Notes: generated by a model not told the origin, from the letters alone. Positions 38,160 through 46,320 are shown, counted from the first letter of the stretch. The stretch: 64,000 nucleotides of DNA from Actinospineispora spinosispora DSM 44797 (GCF_000429025.1 NZ_KE386839.1:1-64000), one strand, 5' to 3'. Program-made: numbers and translations.

Positions 38160-38189
38160 GCGCTTGGGTGCTGTACGCGGGTCATGCCA

Positions 38190-38208
38190 TTGTGAACACC
38201 GTACACAA
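38190..38208. promoter_or_regulatory. Candidate TetR operator
   Basis: TTGTGAACACCGTACACAA is symmetric at 14 of 19 positions (TTGTGnAC...GTnCACAA). It lies between the TetR gene and the DUF899 gene, so autoregulation and control of both directions are likely. Confidence 0.5.
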
Positions 38209-38250
38209 GCATTCGAGCCCAAGTGTCGCGCCGCGGAAGGGGGAGAGACG

Positions 38251-38994
38251 ATGCTGCCACGCGTCTCAACCAGAGAGGAATGGCTGGCGGCCCGCAAGGA
38301 GCTGCTGGCGAAGGAGAAGGAACTGACCCGGCAGCGGGACGCCCTGAACGCAGAGCGGCGCAACCTGCCGATGGTTCGGGTCGAGAAGGACTACCGCTTC
38401 TGGTCCCTCGACGGCGCGGCAAACATGCTTGACCTGTTCGAGGACCGTCGCCAGTTAATCGTTTACCACTTCATGTTCGCCCCGGAGTGGGACGAAGGCT
38501 GCCCCAGCTGCTCGGCCAGCGCCGACGAGGTGTCCGACGGTCTGCTCGACCACCTCAACAGCCGCGACACCACGCTCGCCTTCGTGTCGCGGGCGCCGCT
38601 GGCGAAGATCGAGCGGTTCCGGGCGCGCAAGGGCTGGACCTTCCCCTGGTACTCCTCCTACGGCAGCGACTTCAACTACGACTTCCACGTCACGTTGGAC
38701 GACTCCGTCACGCCCGTGGAATACAACTTCCGCACCCCGGCAGAGCACGCCAGAGCCGGTTCCGCGTACTACCTGTCCGGCCGGCATCCGATCGAGGAAC
38801 ACGGCCACAGCTGCTTCCTGCGCGACGGTGACGAGGTGTTCCACACGTACTCGATGTACGCGCGGGCCACCGAAACCCTCGGCGGTTCCTACTACTACCT
38901 CGACCTGACGGCACTGGGCCGCCAGGAGGAGTGGGAAGAACCGAAGGGCCGCGCGGTCGACCCACGGGTGGCGAGCCCGGACTTCGCGAGCTAA
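38251..38994 (+). CDS. DUF899 (thioredoxin-like) protein
   Basis: 247 residues. Typical family start STREEWLAARKELLAKEKELTR, then RRQLIVYHFMFAPEWDEGCPSCS (thioredoxin-like CxxC as CPSC near residue 86), FVSRAPLAKIERFRARKGW and the C-terminal YYLDLTALGRQE. Thought to be a thioredoxin-fold protein of unknown role. ATG at 38251 with GAAGGGGGAGAG just upstream; the open frame continues upstream from here without domain content. Probable target of the divergent TetR regulator. Confidence 0.88.
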   Translation: MLPRVSTREEWLAARKELLAKEKELTRQRDALNAERRNLPMVRVEKDYRFWSLDGAANMLDLFEDRRQLIVYHFMFAPEWDEGCPSCSASADEVSDGLLDHLNSRDTTLAFVSRAPLAKIERFRARKGWTFPWYSSYGSDFNYDFHVTLDDSVTPVEYNFRTPAEHARAGSAYYLSGRHPIEEHGHSCFLRDGDEVFHTYSMYARATETLGGSYYYLDLTALGRQEEWEEPKGRAVDPRVASPDFAS

Positions 38995-39090
38995 CCGGCG
39001 GGCCCTCGCGCGTCGAAAGTCGAGGGTGGTTGGCCCGTGCAGGTCGGGCTGTGGGGTTTTAGCGCTGGGTGAAGGTGCAGGCTGTGTTGC

Positions 39091-39303
39091 TTGGGCCTGT
39101 TTCGCGCGCGATGTTTTTCTGTGACCACCCCGGCTCGCGTAAACGCTCGCTGGGGTACTCCCAGAAAAAAAGGCTCGGGGACTCGCCCGGGCGCGCGCTT
39201 GTGGCCGACTGGGGAGCCGCCGACGGAGTTGGCGACGTTGGTTGCGGACATTCACTGCCCGGCCTTCGCCGGAACTCCTTCGGAGACTCGCGGAGCCAAC
39301 TTG
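39091..39303 (+). repeat. 213-bp dispersed element, copy 2
   Basis: Same length and orientation as 18186-18398. Three differences in the first 114 bp (positions 21, 60 and 87), all at third codon positions of the open plus frame and all silent. A 42-bp block follows that is diverged, then 57 identical bases. It begins 96 bp after the DUF899 stop codon and is followed after 30 bp by a palindrome. Confidence 0.92.
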
Positions 39304-39333
39304 ACAGACGCATGAGCACCCGCAGCGGGATAA

Positions 39334-39385
39334 GGGCCCGTGAGTGTTTTGGGTTGCCCTGGCAGCCCAAAACACTCACGGGTCC
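39334..39385. repeat. 52-bp palindrome, CGTGAGTGTT family
   Basis: CCCGTGAGTGTTTTGGG at the left, matched by CCCAAAACACTCACGGG on the right, with one T/C difference that is a G-U pair in RNA and a 2-nt centre. Flanking GGG/TCC extends the stem. Shares tips with 23886 and 52928; here it lies between tandem genes rather than convergent ones. Confidence 0.9.
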
Positions 39386-39562
39386 TTGTTGCCTGCGCGG
39401 GTGCGTCGTGGGTTGCGCATCGCGCCTGCAGCCCCTCAGCTTGCACCGGGAGTGTGGTGAGGCACGGTGCATGGGTGGCCCCGCAGAGGTGCCCGGAGGG
39501 GTTCCGCCGCAGGCGGGTAGTGCATGAGTGGCGGCTTCCAAGCCGGGGCACCAAGCGCGCGC

Positions 39563-39693
39563 GTCGCCGAAGGCGACATTTTCCGAGTGGGCCCCCGAAG
39601 GGGGTCCGCGAGGAAAAACCCCAGGCAGCGGGCCCGTTAGGGCCCGCCGCCTGGATCGTTCCCGGTTGGCCCGGAGGGCCCTCCGGGAACGAT
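39563..39693. other. Array of four strong hairpins upstream of tyrS
   Basis: GTCGCC-GAA-GGCGAC at 39563-39577; GCCCCC-GAA-GGGGGT at 39591-39605, framed by TTTTCC (39579) and GGAAAA (39612); CCAGGC..GCCTGG with a GCGGGCCC/GGGCCCGC inner stem at 39621-39654; ATCGTTCCCGG / CCGGGAACGAT enclosing GGCCC-GGA-GGGCC at 39655-39693. The stretch 39386-39562 shows no gene. A 15-bp sequence GCGCGCGAAACAGGC at 39695-39709 is the exact inverse of 39095-39109. Confidence 0.75.
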
Positions 39694-39720
39694 GGCGCGC
39701 GAAACAGGCAAGATAGACGC

Positions 39721-41112
39721 GTGTCCCGTCTGAGCCAGTCTGTTGATCATGCCACCGCACTGTTGGAAGGTGCGGATCTCGCGGCTGACGTCGCGGTGCG
39801 GGAGCTGTTGGAGATCACCGCGCCGCGTCGCTCGATGGATCTGTCCGATCTATCGCCGGTCGAGCAGGCGACGCTGATCGCCGACCGCTGCCAGCAGCTT
39901 CAGCCCTCTGCCGAGGCGCTGGCGAAGCGCATCACGTCGGCGGCGGAGAAGGGCCGGCCGTTCATCGCGAAGCTCGGCATCGATCCGACCGGTCACGAGG
40001 TCCATCTCGGGCACGCGGTGCCGATGCAGATCCTCAGCCGCTTCCAGCGCATGGGGCACCAGGTGGTGCTCATCGTGGGTGACGTGACCGCCAAGATCGG
40101 CGATCCGAGTGGCCGATCCGACGAGCGTCCGCCGCTGACCGACGAGGACATCGCCAGGAACCTGGCGACCTACCGGCAGCAGGTCGGTCCGTTCTTCGAC
40201 TTCACCCGGGCGCAGTTCCGGCACAACGGTGACTGGCTGCGCGAGGTCACCCTGCCCCGGTTGATCGAGATCTCCGCGCACATCCCGGTGTCCATGTCGC
40301 TGCAGCGGGAGGACTTCCGTAAGCGCCTGGACGCGGGTGAGGGACTGTCGCTGGCCGAGCTGCTCTACTCGGTCGCCATGGCCCTGGACTCGGTGGAGAT
40401 CAACTGTGACATCGAGCTGGGTGGCATCGACCAGTTCCTGAACATGCAGATGTGCCGCAAGGTCATGGAGATCTGTGGCCAGATCCCCGAGCTGGTCGCG
40501 GCGACGGCGCTGATCGAGGGCACCGACGGCACCGGCGCGAAGATGAGCAAGTCCAAGGGCAACTACGTCCCGTTGACCGCTCCGGCGAACGAGATCTTCG
40601 GCAAGATCATGTCGGTGCCGGACCGGCTCGTGGAGCCGTACCTGCGTGCGCTGACCGAGTGGCGTGACAGCGAGATCGCCGTGGTCGACGCGCGGGTGGG
40701 CGACGGTTCGGTGCACCCGATGGACCTCAAGAAGGTGCTGGCCGGTGAGGTGACCGCCGCGATCCACGGCGTCGACGCCGCGATGAAGGCGCGTGAGGAG
40801 TTCGTTGCGCGATTCTCCAAGCGGACCTTCGGTGAGGTCGAGGACCTGCCCGAGGTGGCTGACCTCGACCAGCCGCTGACCGAGGTCGTCAAGTCGCTCG
40901 GGTTCGCGAAGAGCAACGGTGACGTGCGCCGGGTCGCGCAGCAGAACGGTCTGCGGCTCGTCGTCGAGTCCGCCGACGGCCAGCGGCAGGTGCCGCTGAG
41001 CGCGGACGACCTGCGCACCTCGCTGGCCGACGTGCTGAAGGACAAGCTCGACGGCCAGTCCGGTGACCGGTACCTCAAGGTCGGGCGCAAGCTCGCCCGC
41101 ATCACCGGGTAG
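39721..41112 (+). CDS. tyrS: Tyrosyl-tRNA synthetase (TyrZ-like type)
   Basis: 463 residues. Class I signatures: GIDPTGHEVHLGHAVP (HIGH motif as HLGH) near residue 83, GDPSGRSDERPPLTDED, the tyrosine pocket region CDIELGGIDQFLNMQM, and KMSKSKGN near 275. An S4 RNA-binding domain ends the protein (LTEVVKSLGFAKSNGDVRRVAQQNG). Charges tRNA-Tyr. GTG at 39721 is the chosen start; ATG 39837 (MDLSDLSPVEQ) is possible. Upstream is a hairpin-rich leader without a T-box TGGNACCGCG motif. Followed by a kinase-like gene 3 bp away. Confidence 0.93.
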   Translation: MSRLSQSVDHATALLEGADLAADVAVRELLEITAPRRSMDLSDLSPVEQATLIADRCQQLQPSAEALAKRITSAAEKGRPFIAKLGIDPTGHEVHLGHAVPMQILSRFQRMGHQVVLIVGDVTAKIGDPSGRSDERPPLTDEDIARNLATYRQQVGPFFDFTRAQFRHNGDWLREVTLPRLIEISAHIPVSMSLQREDFRKRLDAGEGLSLAELLYSVAMALDSVEINCDIELGGIDQFLNMQMCRKVMEICGQIPELVAATALIEGTDGTGAKMSKSKGNYVPLTAPANEIFGKIMSVPDRLVEPYLRALTEWRDSEIAVVDARVGDGSVHPMDLKKVLAGEVTAAIHGVDAAMKAREEFVARFSKRTFGEVEDLPEVADLDQPLTEVVKSLGFAKSNGDVRRVAQQNGLRLVVESADGQRQVPLSADDLRTSLADVLKDKLDGQSGDRYLKVGRKLARITG

Positions 41113-41115
41113 CCC

Positions 41116-41949
41116 TTGACCGATCGGCGGAACGACGTGTTGCGGCGGGAGCTTGCCGGGGAGGACCCGGCGACGTTCGTGACCCACGAGGGGCAGTTCC
41201 ACCAGGTGGTCGTGGGCGCGCGTCGGGTGGTGTGTTTCGCGCGTACCGACTCGGCCGCCGCCCGGTTGCCGGAGCGGGTCGAGGTCCTTCGGGTCGTCGA
41301 CGGTCTCGGTCTCGGTGTGGCGGTCCCGCAACCGGTGTCTGCGGCGGGCAGCGGGTATGCCGTGTTCACCAGGGTGCCCGGTGAGCCGATCGACGTCGAG
41401 CGGGTCGGGGATCCGTCTGTGGCCGACGCGATGGCCGCCGACCTGGCTCCGCTGTTGCACGCGCTCGCCGCCGCGGGTGCCACGTCGAAGGCCTCCGCGT
41501 TGCCCGGTGCGCCGGCCGGCCGCTGGTCGGGTTTCGCGCGGGACGTCCGGCGCGCGCTGTACCCGCTGATGTCCGAGGCAGGGCGGGCGAGGGCCGACGC
41601 GGAGCTGGCCCAGGTCGTCGGGGTGTCCTTCGCCGCGACGTCGGTCGTACACGGTGACCTGGGTGGGGAGAACCTGCTCTGGGAATGGAACGACGGTGCG
41701 CCGCACCTGGTCGGCGTCGTCGACTGGGACGGCGTGGCGAGGGGGGACCAGGCAGAGGATCTGGCCGCGCTGGCCGCCGGGTACGGCGACGGGCTGCTCG
41801 ACCGGCTGCTCCAGCGGCTCGAGGCCCCCGACGACGTCCGAGGCCGGATAGCGGCGATTCGCGGGACGTTCGCACTGCAGCAGGCCCTGTCAGCGGCGCA
41901 GGACGGTGACCAGGAAGAACTCGACGACGGACTCGCCGGCTACTGCTGA
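41116..41949 (+). CDS. Aminoglycoside-phosphotransferase-family kinase-like protein
   Basis: 277 residues. APH fold: Brenner motif VVHGDLGGENLLW near residue 180 with catalytic Asp, and the metal-binding VVDWDGVARGD. The substrate is unknown; such proteins phosphorylate many small molecules. TTG start 3 bp after the tyrS stop, so it is in the tyrS operon. Shares no obvious link with resistance genes nearby. Confidence 0.83.
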   Translation: MTDRRNDVLRRELAGEDPATFVTHEGQFHQVVVGARRVVCFARTDSAAARLPERVEVLRVVDGLGLGVAVPQPVSAAGSGYAVFTRVPGEPIDVERVGDPSVADAMAADLAPLLHALAAAGATSKASALPGAPAGRWSGFARDVRRALYPLMSEAGRARADAELAQVVGVSFAATSVVHGDLGGENLLWEWNDGAPHLVGVVDWDGVARGDQAEDLAALAAGYGDGLLDRLLQRLEAPDDVRGRIAAIRGTFALQQALSAAQDGDQEELDDGLAGYC

Positions 41950-41960
41950 GCGGAACCGGG

Positions 41961-41986
41961 CTCGGATTCCGTCGGCGGAATCCGAG
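41961..41986. terminator. Hairpin between the APH gene and tRNA-Pro
   Basis: CTCGGATTCCG-TCGG-CGGAATCCGAG, perfect 11-bp stem, lying between convergent transcription units; no T-tract. Confidence 0.65.
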
Positions 41987-42001
41987 CGCGTCCGACCTGT
42001 G

Positions 42002-42078
42002 TGGTCGGGGTGGCGGGATTTGAACCCACGGCCCCTCGCTCCCAAAGCGAGTGCGCTACCAAGCTGCGCTACACCCCG
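42002..42078 (-). tRNA. tRNA-Pro (anticodon TGG)
   Basis: Acceptor CGGGGTG pairs with CACCCCG; anticodon stem CTCGC/GCGAG with loop TTTGGGA giving TGG; T arm GTGGGTTCAAATCCCGC. The 3' CCA is encoded (42002-42004). Decodes proline. Confidence 0.95.
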
Positions 42079-42122
42079 TGTACCGGGTTGAGCCTAGCGT
42101 GTCACTCCAAGTGAGTTGTCAG

Positions 42123-42653
42123 CTATCCACGTAGCAGCTTGTCGGGACCCGCCGCCGCGTCCGGGTCGATCCGGAGTGTGGTCATCATCCGGGCCAGCAT
42201 CAGGTAGTGCGCGGCCACCAGCGACAGCTCGACGACCTCGCGTTCGCTCAGTCGCGACGCGACCGCCTGGTAGCGGGCGTCGTCCACGTCGTCGGTGACG
42301 ACGCCGGTCACGAACTCCAGTACCGCGCGGGGCAACGGGTCCAGCCGGTCCAGCTCGTCGCGGTCGACCGCGTCGATCTGTTCCTGGGTGACGCCGACGG
42401 CAAGCGCGATGGGAACATGCTGGTCCCACTCGTAGCGCGCGGCCAGCTGGCCGACCCGCAGGATCGCCAGCTCGCGCAGTGCCGGGTCGAGCGCCAGATC
42501 GTTGAGCAGCGCGCCACCGAACCGCAACCACGGCCGGAACGCCGTCTCCGCGTGCGCCATCAGACCGAAGACGTGCAGCGGAGCGAGCTTGTCCAATGTG
42601 CCCGCGACCGTTTCCGGGGCGGTGGACGGTGTCAGATAGGGAACGCGAGCCAT
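42123..42653 (-). CDS. Carboxymuconolactone-decarboxylase family protein (AhpD-like fold)
   Basis: 176 residues. CMD-type helical protein with LRELAILRVGQLAARYEWDQHVPIA, where the usual CxxC of the AhpD peroxidase branch is absent, so it is not an alkylhydroperoxidase. The later part is RLSEREVVELSLVAAHYLMLARM. The role is unclear. ATG at 42653 has TAGCGT 7 nt upstream and no Shine-Dalgarno, so a leaderless mRNA is likely. Confidence 0.82.
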   Translation of the reverse strand: MARVPYLTPSTAPETVAGTLDKLAPLHVFGLMAHAETAFRPWLRFGGALLNDLALDPALRELAILRVGQLAARYEWDQHVPIALAVGVTQEQIDAVDRDELDRLDPLPRAVLEFVTGVVTDDVDDARYQAVASRLSEREVVELSLVAAHYLMLARMMTTLRIDPDAAAGPDKLLRG

Positions 42654-42660
42654 GCCGGGA

Positions 42661-42666
42661 ACGCTA
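42661..42666 (-). promoter_or_regulatory. Candidate -10 for leaderless CMD-family gene
   Basis: Minus strand TAGCGT, 7 nt before the ATG at 42653. Confidence 0.4.
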
Positions 42667-42713
42667 CTGCGCGCGCGTGAGCTAGGCTGTACGAGTCGCC
42701 GCACCGGCGATAC

Positions 42714-42784
42714 GCGGGCGTAGCTCAATGGTAGAGCCCCAGTCTTCCAAACTGGCTACGCGGGTTCGATTCCCGTCGCCCGCT
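42714..42784 (+). tRNA. tRNA-Gly (anticodon TCC)
   Basis: Acceptor GCGGGCG pairs with CGCCCGC (one discriminator base T); D arm GCTCAATGGTAGAGC; anticodon stem CCAGT/ACTGG, loop CTTCCAA, anticodon TCC; T arm CGGGTTCGATTCCCG. 3' CCA is not encoded. Confidence 0.96.
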
Positions 42785-42805
42785 CAGATGGTTCTACCAG
42801 TGGAG

Positions 42806-42839
42806 TCGGCCTCCTCTCCCACTCGGGAGAGGAGGCCGA
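42806..42839 (+). terminator. Hairpin terminator after tRNA-Gly
   Basis: TCGGCCTCCTCTCCC-ACTC-GGGAGAGGAGGCCGA, perfect 15-bp stem 21 bp after the tRNA; T-tract lacking. Confidence 0.7.
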
Positions 42840-42885
42840 ACGCTGAGGTGTGTCAGGTGCGACGCGGGCCTCTGTGCAGCGATCG

Positions 42886-43455
42886 TCAGGGCCGAATACC
42901 AGGGGCGAAGGTGACCTCGGCGGACGTCGCGACCACCTCGACGCCGTCACCGAGGGCCCATTCGGCCACCCGGGCCGCCTGAGCCGCGGGTACCCCCTCG
43001 GTGCCGCCGGGTGGCGCGGGCACGTCGTAGGTGGCGTGGGCGTCGTGCGGGAGGACCACGCCGTAGCCGCGATCCAATGCCGTCCGTGCGGTCGCGCCGA
43101 CGCACATCTCCGACTGGACACCGCAGATCGCCAGTCGTCGGATTCCGTGTGCGACCAGGATCGCTCCGAGCTCGGTGCGATCGAACCCGTCGTCGACCGA
43201 CTTGCTGATCACCGGTTCGCCGGCTTCGGCGGGCAGGTGGAGTCGCCAGGTGCCGGTACCCGGTTCGTCGGGGGTCCCGGGGGCGCCGTCGTTCTGGAGG
43301 TGGACGACGAGGGAGCCGGCGGCGCGGGCGCGTTCGAGCAGGCGCCGGACGACCGGGACCAGTTTCTCGGCCGAGGGGACGGCATGGTCGCCGGAGACGA
43401 ACCCGGTCTGCATGTCGACCACGACCAAGGCCTGGACCGGCGGGGAGGAAGGCAC
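42886..43455 (-). CDS. Cysteine hydrolase, isochorismatase-like family
   Basis: 189 residues. Catalytic triad elements: Asp in ALVVVDMQTGF, Lys in VISKSVDDGF and Cys in ICGVQSEMCV. Such enzymes cleave amide or vinyl-ether bonds (nicotinamidase, isochorismatase, ureidoacrylate and other hydrolases); the exact substrate is unknown. GTG at 43455 begins the domain; the open frame continues to 43500 without motif content. It lies 22 bp after the GntR gene on the same strand, so the two are probably one transcript. Confidence 0.85.
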   Translation of the reverse strand: MPSSPPVQALVVVDMQTGFVSGDHAVPSAEKLVPVVRRLLERARAAGSLVVHLQNDGAPGTPDEPGTGTWRLHLPAEAGEPVISKSVDDGFDRTELGAILVAHGIRRLAICGVQSEMCVGATARTALDRGYGVVLPHDAHATYDVPAPPGGTEGVPAAQAARVAEWALGDGVEVVATSAEVTFAPGIRP

Positions 43456-43477
43456 CTCGTCACTGTGCCAGAGATGA

Positions 43478-44170
43478 TCAGTCTGGCGGCGGGACCGCAC
43501 CCAGCGCGACCTGTTCCACCTCGCCGAGATGACGCTCCATGATCTCCCTGGCCCGCTCGGACTGACCGGTGCGCAGGGTGTCCACCAGCTCGCGGTGGGC
43601 CTCGACGTGCTCGGAGCACCGGCGTTGCGTCACCTGGGTCACGTCGTCGACCACGGTGATCCCGAGCCGCAGGTAGCGCGAGGTGGCCCGCAGCAGCGTC
43701 TCGACGAGCCGACGGTCCCAGGCGGTCATCGCGGGCCGCACCAGGTCCATGTGCGCCTGATGGTGGAGCTCGTGGTGCTGCTCCGCGGTCACCGACGGGT
43801 TGTCGCACACCGCCAGCGCCCGCTCGATGTCGTCGAGGCCGCCGGGGGTGTGCATGACGGCGGCCTGCGCGGCGAGCTCCGGCTCGACCTGACGACGCAG
43901 CCGGAAGATCGCTTCCACCTCGTCGCTGGTCATCGGCGCGACGCTGGCGCTGCGTCCGCGGTGGGTGAGCAGGAGGCCCTCGGCCTCCAGACTGCGCAGC
44001 GCCTCGCGCACCGGGATGAAGCTCACCCCGAGCTCACCCGCGATCTGACGGAGGGAGAACTCCTGGCCCGGCTTCAGCCGTCCGGAGAGGATCGCACTGC
44101 GTAGTTCGTTGATGACCCGATCAGCGACCGACACGGTATCGACGGGTCGGACGAAAGCGAGCTCGCTCAT
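43478..44170 (-). CDS. GntR/FCD-family transcriptional regulator
   Basis: 230 residues. Winged helix at about 12-75 (VADRVINELRSAILSGRLKPGQ, LRQIAGELGVSFIPVREALRSLEAEGLL), then the all-helical FCD effector domain (HHELHHQAHMDLVR, EHVEAHRELVDTLRTG). ATG at 44170. The divergent region to the monooxygenase gene contains TTATAGCAATATTGTCGCAA at 44211-44230, whose middle CAATATTG is an exact palindrome and may be the operator. Confidence 0.88.
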   Translation of the reverse strand: MSELAFVRPVDTVSVADRVINELRSAILSGRLKPGQEFSLRQIAGELGVSFIPVREALRSLEAEGLLLTHRGRSASVAPMTSDEVEAIFRLRRQVEPELAAQAAVMHTPGGLDDIERALAVCDNPSVTAEQHHELHHQAHMDLVRPAMTAWDRRLVETLLRATSRYLRLGITVVDDVTQVTQRRCSEHVEAHRELVDTLRTGQSERAREIMERHLGEVEQVALGAVPPPD

Positions 44171-44436
44171 CGAGTTCTCCAGGTTGGCTACAGCCCTGTC
44201 GCGAGCCACGTTATAGCAATATTGTCGCAAGGGCCCAGGCTTTCACCAAGTTGATATATAGGTCCAGTCTTTTCCGGCCGCACCGGTCGGTCCTGCCTGG
44301 GACGGTCGCCTCGAAAACGTCCGGCGGCCTCTCAGGGGCGACGTCTCAAGTCGAGACGATCAAGTGGCGAATCCCGCGCCAGCTCATATCATGCTCGCGG
44401 TTGCGCTTACATCGCTCACGGCCCGAAGGGACGGTC

Positions 44437-44763
44437 ATGATTTTCATCGTCGTCAAGTTCACCGCTCGCCCGGAATACAGTGATCAGTGGCTGTCCGAGG
44501 TCGACGAGTTCACCAAGGCGACCCGCGCCGAACCGGGCAACATCTTCTTCGAGTGGTCGAAGAGTGTGGACACCCCGCACCAGTACGTGCTGGTCGAGGC
44601 GTTCCAGGACGATGCGGCCGAGGCGCACGTGACGTCCGATCACTTCAAGAAGGCCGTCAGCCGGATGTCGGAACTCGTCGCGACCACCCCGGAGATCATC
44701 AACGTCCAGGGTGTGCCCGCTTCCGGATGGTCGGAGATGGGCGAGATCCAGCCTCAGGGCTGA
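44437..44763 (+). CDS. Antibiotic-biosynthesis monooxygenase (ABM) domain protein
   Basis: 108 residues, a single ABM/ferredoxin-like domain: FIVVKFTARPEYSDQWL at the start, then FFEWSKSVDTPHQYVLVEAF and AHVTSDHFKKAV. This small fold oxidises quinols or acts on haem-like substrates. ATG at 44437, GAAGGGACGG upstream. Divergent from the GntR gene, so regulation by it is likely. Confidence 0.86.
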   Translation: MIFIVVKFTARPEYSDQWLSEVDEFTKATRAEPGNIFFEWSKSVDTPHQYVLVEAFQDDAAEAHVTSDHFKKAVSRMSELVATTPEIINVQGVPASGWSEMGEIQPQG

Positions 44764-44773
44764 GCGAGGCCGC

Positions 44774-44989
44774 CTAGATCACGCAGTCCCAGGGATTGAG
44801 GGACTGCATGCTGGCGCGCAGCGACGGCAGATCGAGCGCCTGGTCGAGGAGCACGAGGAAGCGAGTGCTCAGCTGATGGGCCTCCGCGGCCGTCAACATT
44901 CCGCGTTGGGTACCGCTCAACAGCTCACTTGTCACCATCGAGCAGACGCCAGCGGACCACTCTTCCCTGGTCTCAACCTCGTCGCGCAT
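44774..44989 (-). CDS. Small hypothetical protein
   Basis: 71 residues, not recognised. Amino-acid use is balanced (Glu, Leu, Ser, Thr; not the Arg/Pro-rich pattern of antisense shadows), with a helix LSTRFLVLLDQALDL and the end SLNPWDCVI. ATG at 44989 has GATAAT 8 nt upstream and no Shine-Dalgarno, so it could be a leaderless gene. It lies convergent to the monooxygenase, with 10 bp between their stop codons. Coding status is moderately supported. Confidence 0.5.
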   Translation of the reverse strand: MRDEVETREEWSAGVCSMVTSELLSGTQRGMLTAAEAHQLSTRFLVLLDQALDLPSLRASMQSLNPWDCVI

Positions 44990-44997
44990 TGGAGATC

Positions 44998-45003
44998 ATT
45001 ATC
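44998..45003 (-). promoter_or_regulatory. Candidate -10 for the 71-residue gene
   Basis: Minus-strand GATAAT, 8 nt before the ATG at 44989; a TTGATG lies 15 bp further upstream as a possible -35. Confidence 0.4.
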
Positions 45004-45098
45004 ATCGTTGACGCGGCGCATCAAAAGTGGGATGGGTTTCTCACTCGACCGGGAGCGGAAAATTACCGTTCCGTCGAGTTTCTGGCCCATTCGAGGTA

Positions 45099-46226
45099 AT
45101 GGATCCCGCACGAATGACAACGACTGATCCGGGATCGCGATCGAGGGCTCGGGCCGCCGAGTCCCGGGTCGTCCGGTGGACGCTCGTCGCGCTGGTCGTC
45201 GTCGGTGCACTCGGATCGGTCCTGTGGGGAACGTGGCTCGGCGGCCGGGCCCCGGTCGAGGCGAACCTGCCGGGTTCGGGCTCGCTGGGGTTCGCCGTCG
45301 CGGCCGTGCGGTTGCTGGTGGACGGACTCGGCGCGCTGGTGATCGGCGCCGGTGCGCTGCCGCTGTTGCTGCCCGGAGGCGGTCTCGCCCCGCGGAGCGG
45401 ACGGCGGCTGCCCGGCGGGGTCGTCGAGCGCGCCCGCCGGGCGGCCGGACGCGGCTCCGGGCGCCTCGCGCTGGCGGCCGGCGCGTGCTGGGCGATCGCG
45501 GCGGCGGTGGAGCTCTGGCTGCAGGCGAGTGACGCGGTCGGCGGCTCGCCGTTCGCGCTGCGCCCTTCGACCCTGCTGCGGTACGGGACCGAGGTCGCCG
45601 CGGGACGAGGTCTGCTGCTCACCGGTGTGTGCGCCGTGCTGGTGATGGCGGTCCAGGTCGTCCGGCACAGGTTCGGGGACTCCGGTGCCGGGCGTCGCTG
45701 TCCCGAGTTCTCCGTGGGGGCCGCCGTGCTCGGGATACTGCCGGGTGCGGTCACCGGGCACGCGGGTGCGCACGCGAGCCAGGATCCGGCGGTACTGGCG
45801 ATCACGTTGCATGTGGTCGCGGCGTCTTGCTGGGTCGGCGGGCTGTTCGCGGTGGCGATCGTCGCGCGGAACCGGCCGGTGCTGTTCGGTCTGGTCCTGC
45901 CCCGCTTCTCCGGCGTCGCGGGGTACTGCGCCGTGCTCGTGCTGGTGTCCGGTGTGCTCAGCGCGGCGTTCCGCCTGCCGAGTCTCGCCGACCTGACCGG
46001 CACCGGTTACGGCAGGCTGATCCTGATGAAGACCGCCGTGCTGAGCGTCTTGCTCGGGCTGGGCTGGCGCGCTCGTCGCGTCCTGTTGCCCAGGGCCGCC
46101 GCGCTCGCCGGCCGGGCAGGGTCCGGGAAGTCCACCGTGCCCGTCGCGCGGTGGCTCGGTGGTGAGATGACGCTGATGGCCGTCGTACTCGGACTGGCGG
46201 CGGCGCTCGCCGGCTCCGCGCCCTGA
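45099..46226 (+). CDS. CopD-like copper resistance/transport membrane protein
   Basis: 375 residues. At least seven hydrophobic helices, starting WTLVALVVVGALGSVLWGTWLG. The CopD domain is in the second half: ALLGILPGAVTGHAGAHA-type segment (here VLGILPGAVTGHAGAHASQD), HVVAASCWVGGLFAVAIV, and TGYGRLILMKTAVLSVLLGLG. His and Cys in these helices are typical. ATG at 45099; ATG at 45114 is possible. A FhuF-like gene follows 94 bp downstream on the same strand. Confidence 0.85.
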   Translation: MDPARMTTTDPGSRSRARAAESRVVRWTLVALVVVGALGSVLWGTWLGGRAPVEANLPGSGSLGFAVAAVRLLVDGLGALVIGAGALPLLLPGGGLAPRSGRRLPGGVVERARRAAGRGSGRLALAAGACWAIAAAVELWLQASDAVGGSPFALRPSTLLRYGTEVAAGRGLLLTGVCAVLVMAVQVVRHRFGDSGAGRRCPEFSVGAAVLGILPGAVTGHAGAHASQDPAVLAITLHVVAASCWVGGLFAVAIVARNRPVLFGLVLPRFSGVAGYCAVLVLVSGVLSAAFRLPSLADLTGTGYGRLILMKTAVLSVLLGLGWRARRVLLPRAAALAGRAGSGKSTVPVARWLGGEMTLMAVVLGLAAALAGSAP

Positions 46227-46320
46227 ACCGACGCCGCGTCGTCCCGGGCAGCGGGAATTCGCGCTGTGTCGGCCTCGACGGAGAGCGGCACCGTGCGAGA
46301 TACGCCACCATGAACGGGAC

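Noticed and set aside
38455..39375. 306-residue minus-strand open frame near the second 213-bp copy
   Set aside because: It runs antisense through the DUF899 gene and the repeat; no ribosome-binding site or domain.
39386..39720. T-box riboswitch upstream of tyrS
   Set aside because: Hairpins are present but the conserved TGGNACCGCG antiterminator bulge is absent and there is no classical specifier loop that I could identify.
42002..42784. tRNA-integrated genomic island between tRNA-Pro and tRNA-Gly
   Set aside because: Only one chromosomal-looking gene lies between; no integrase and no att duplication seen.
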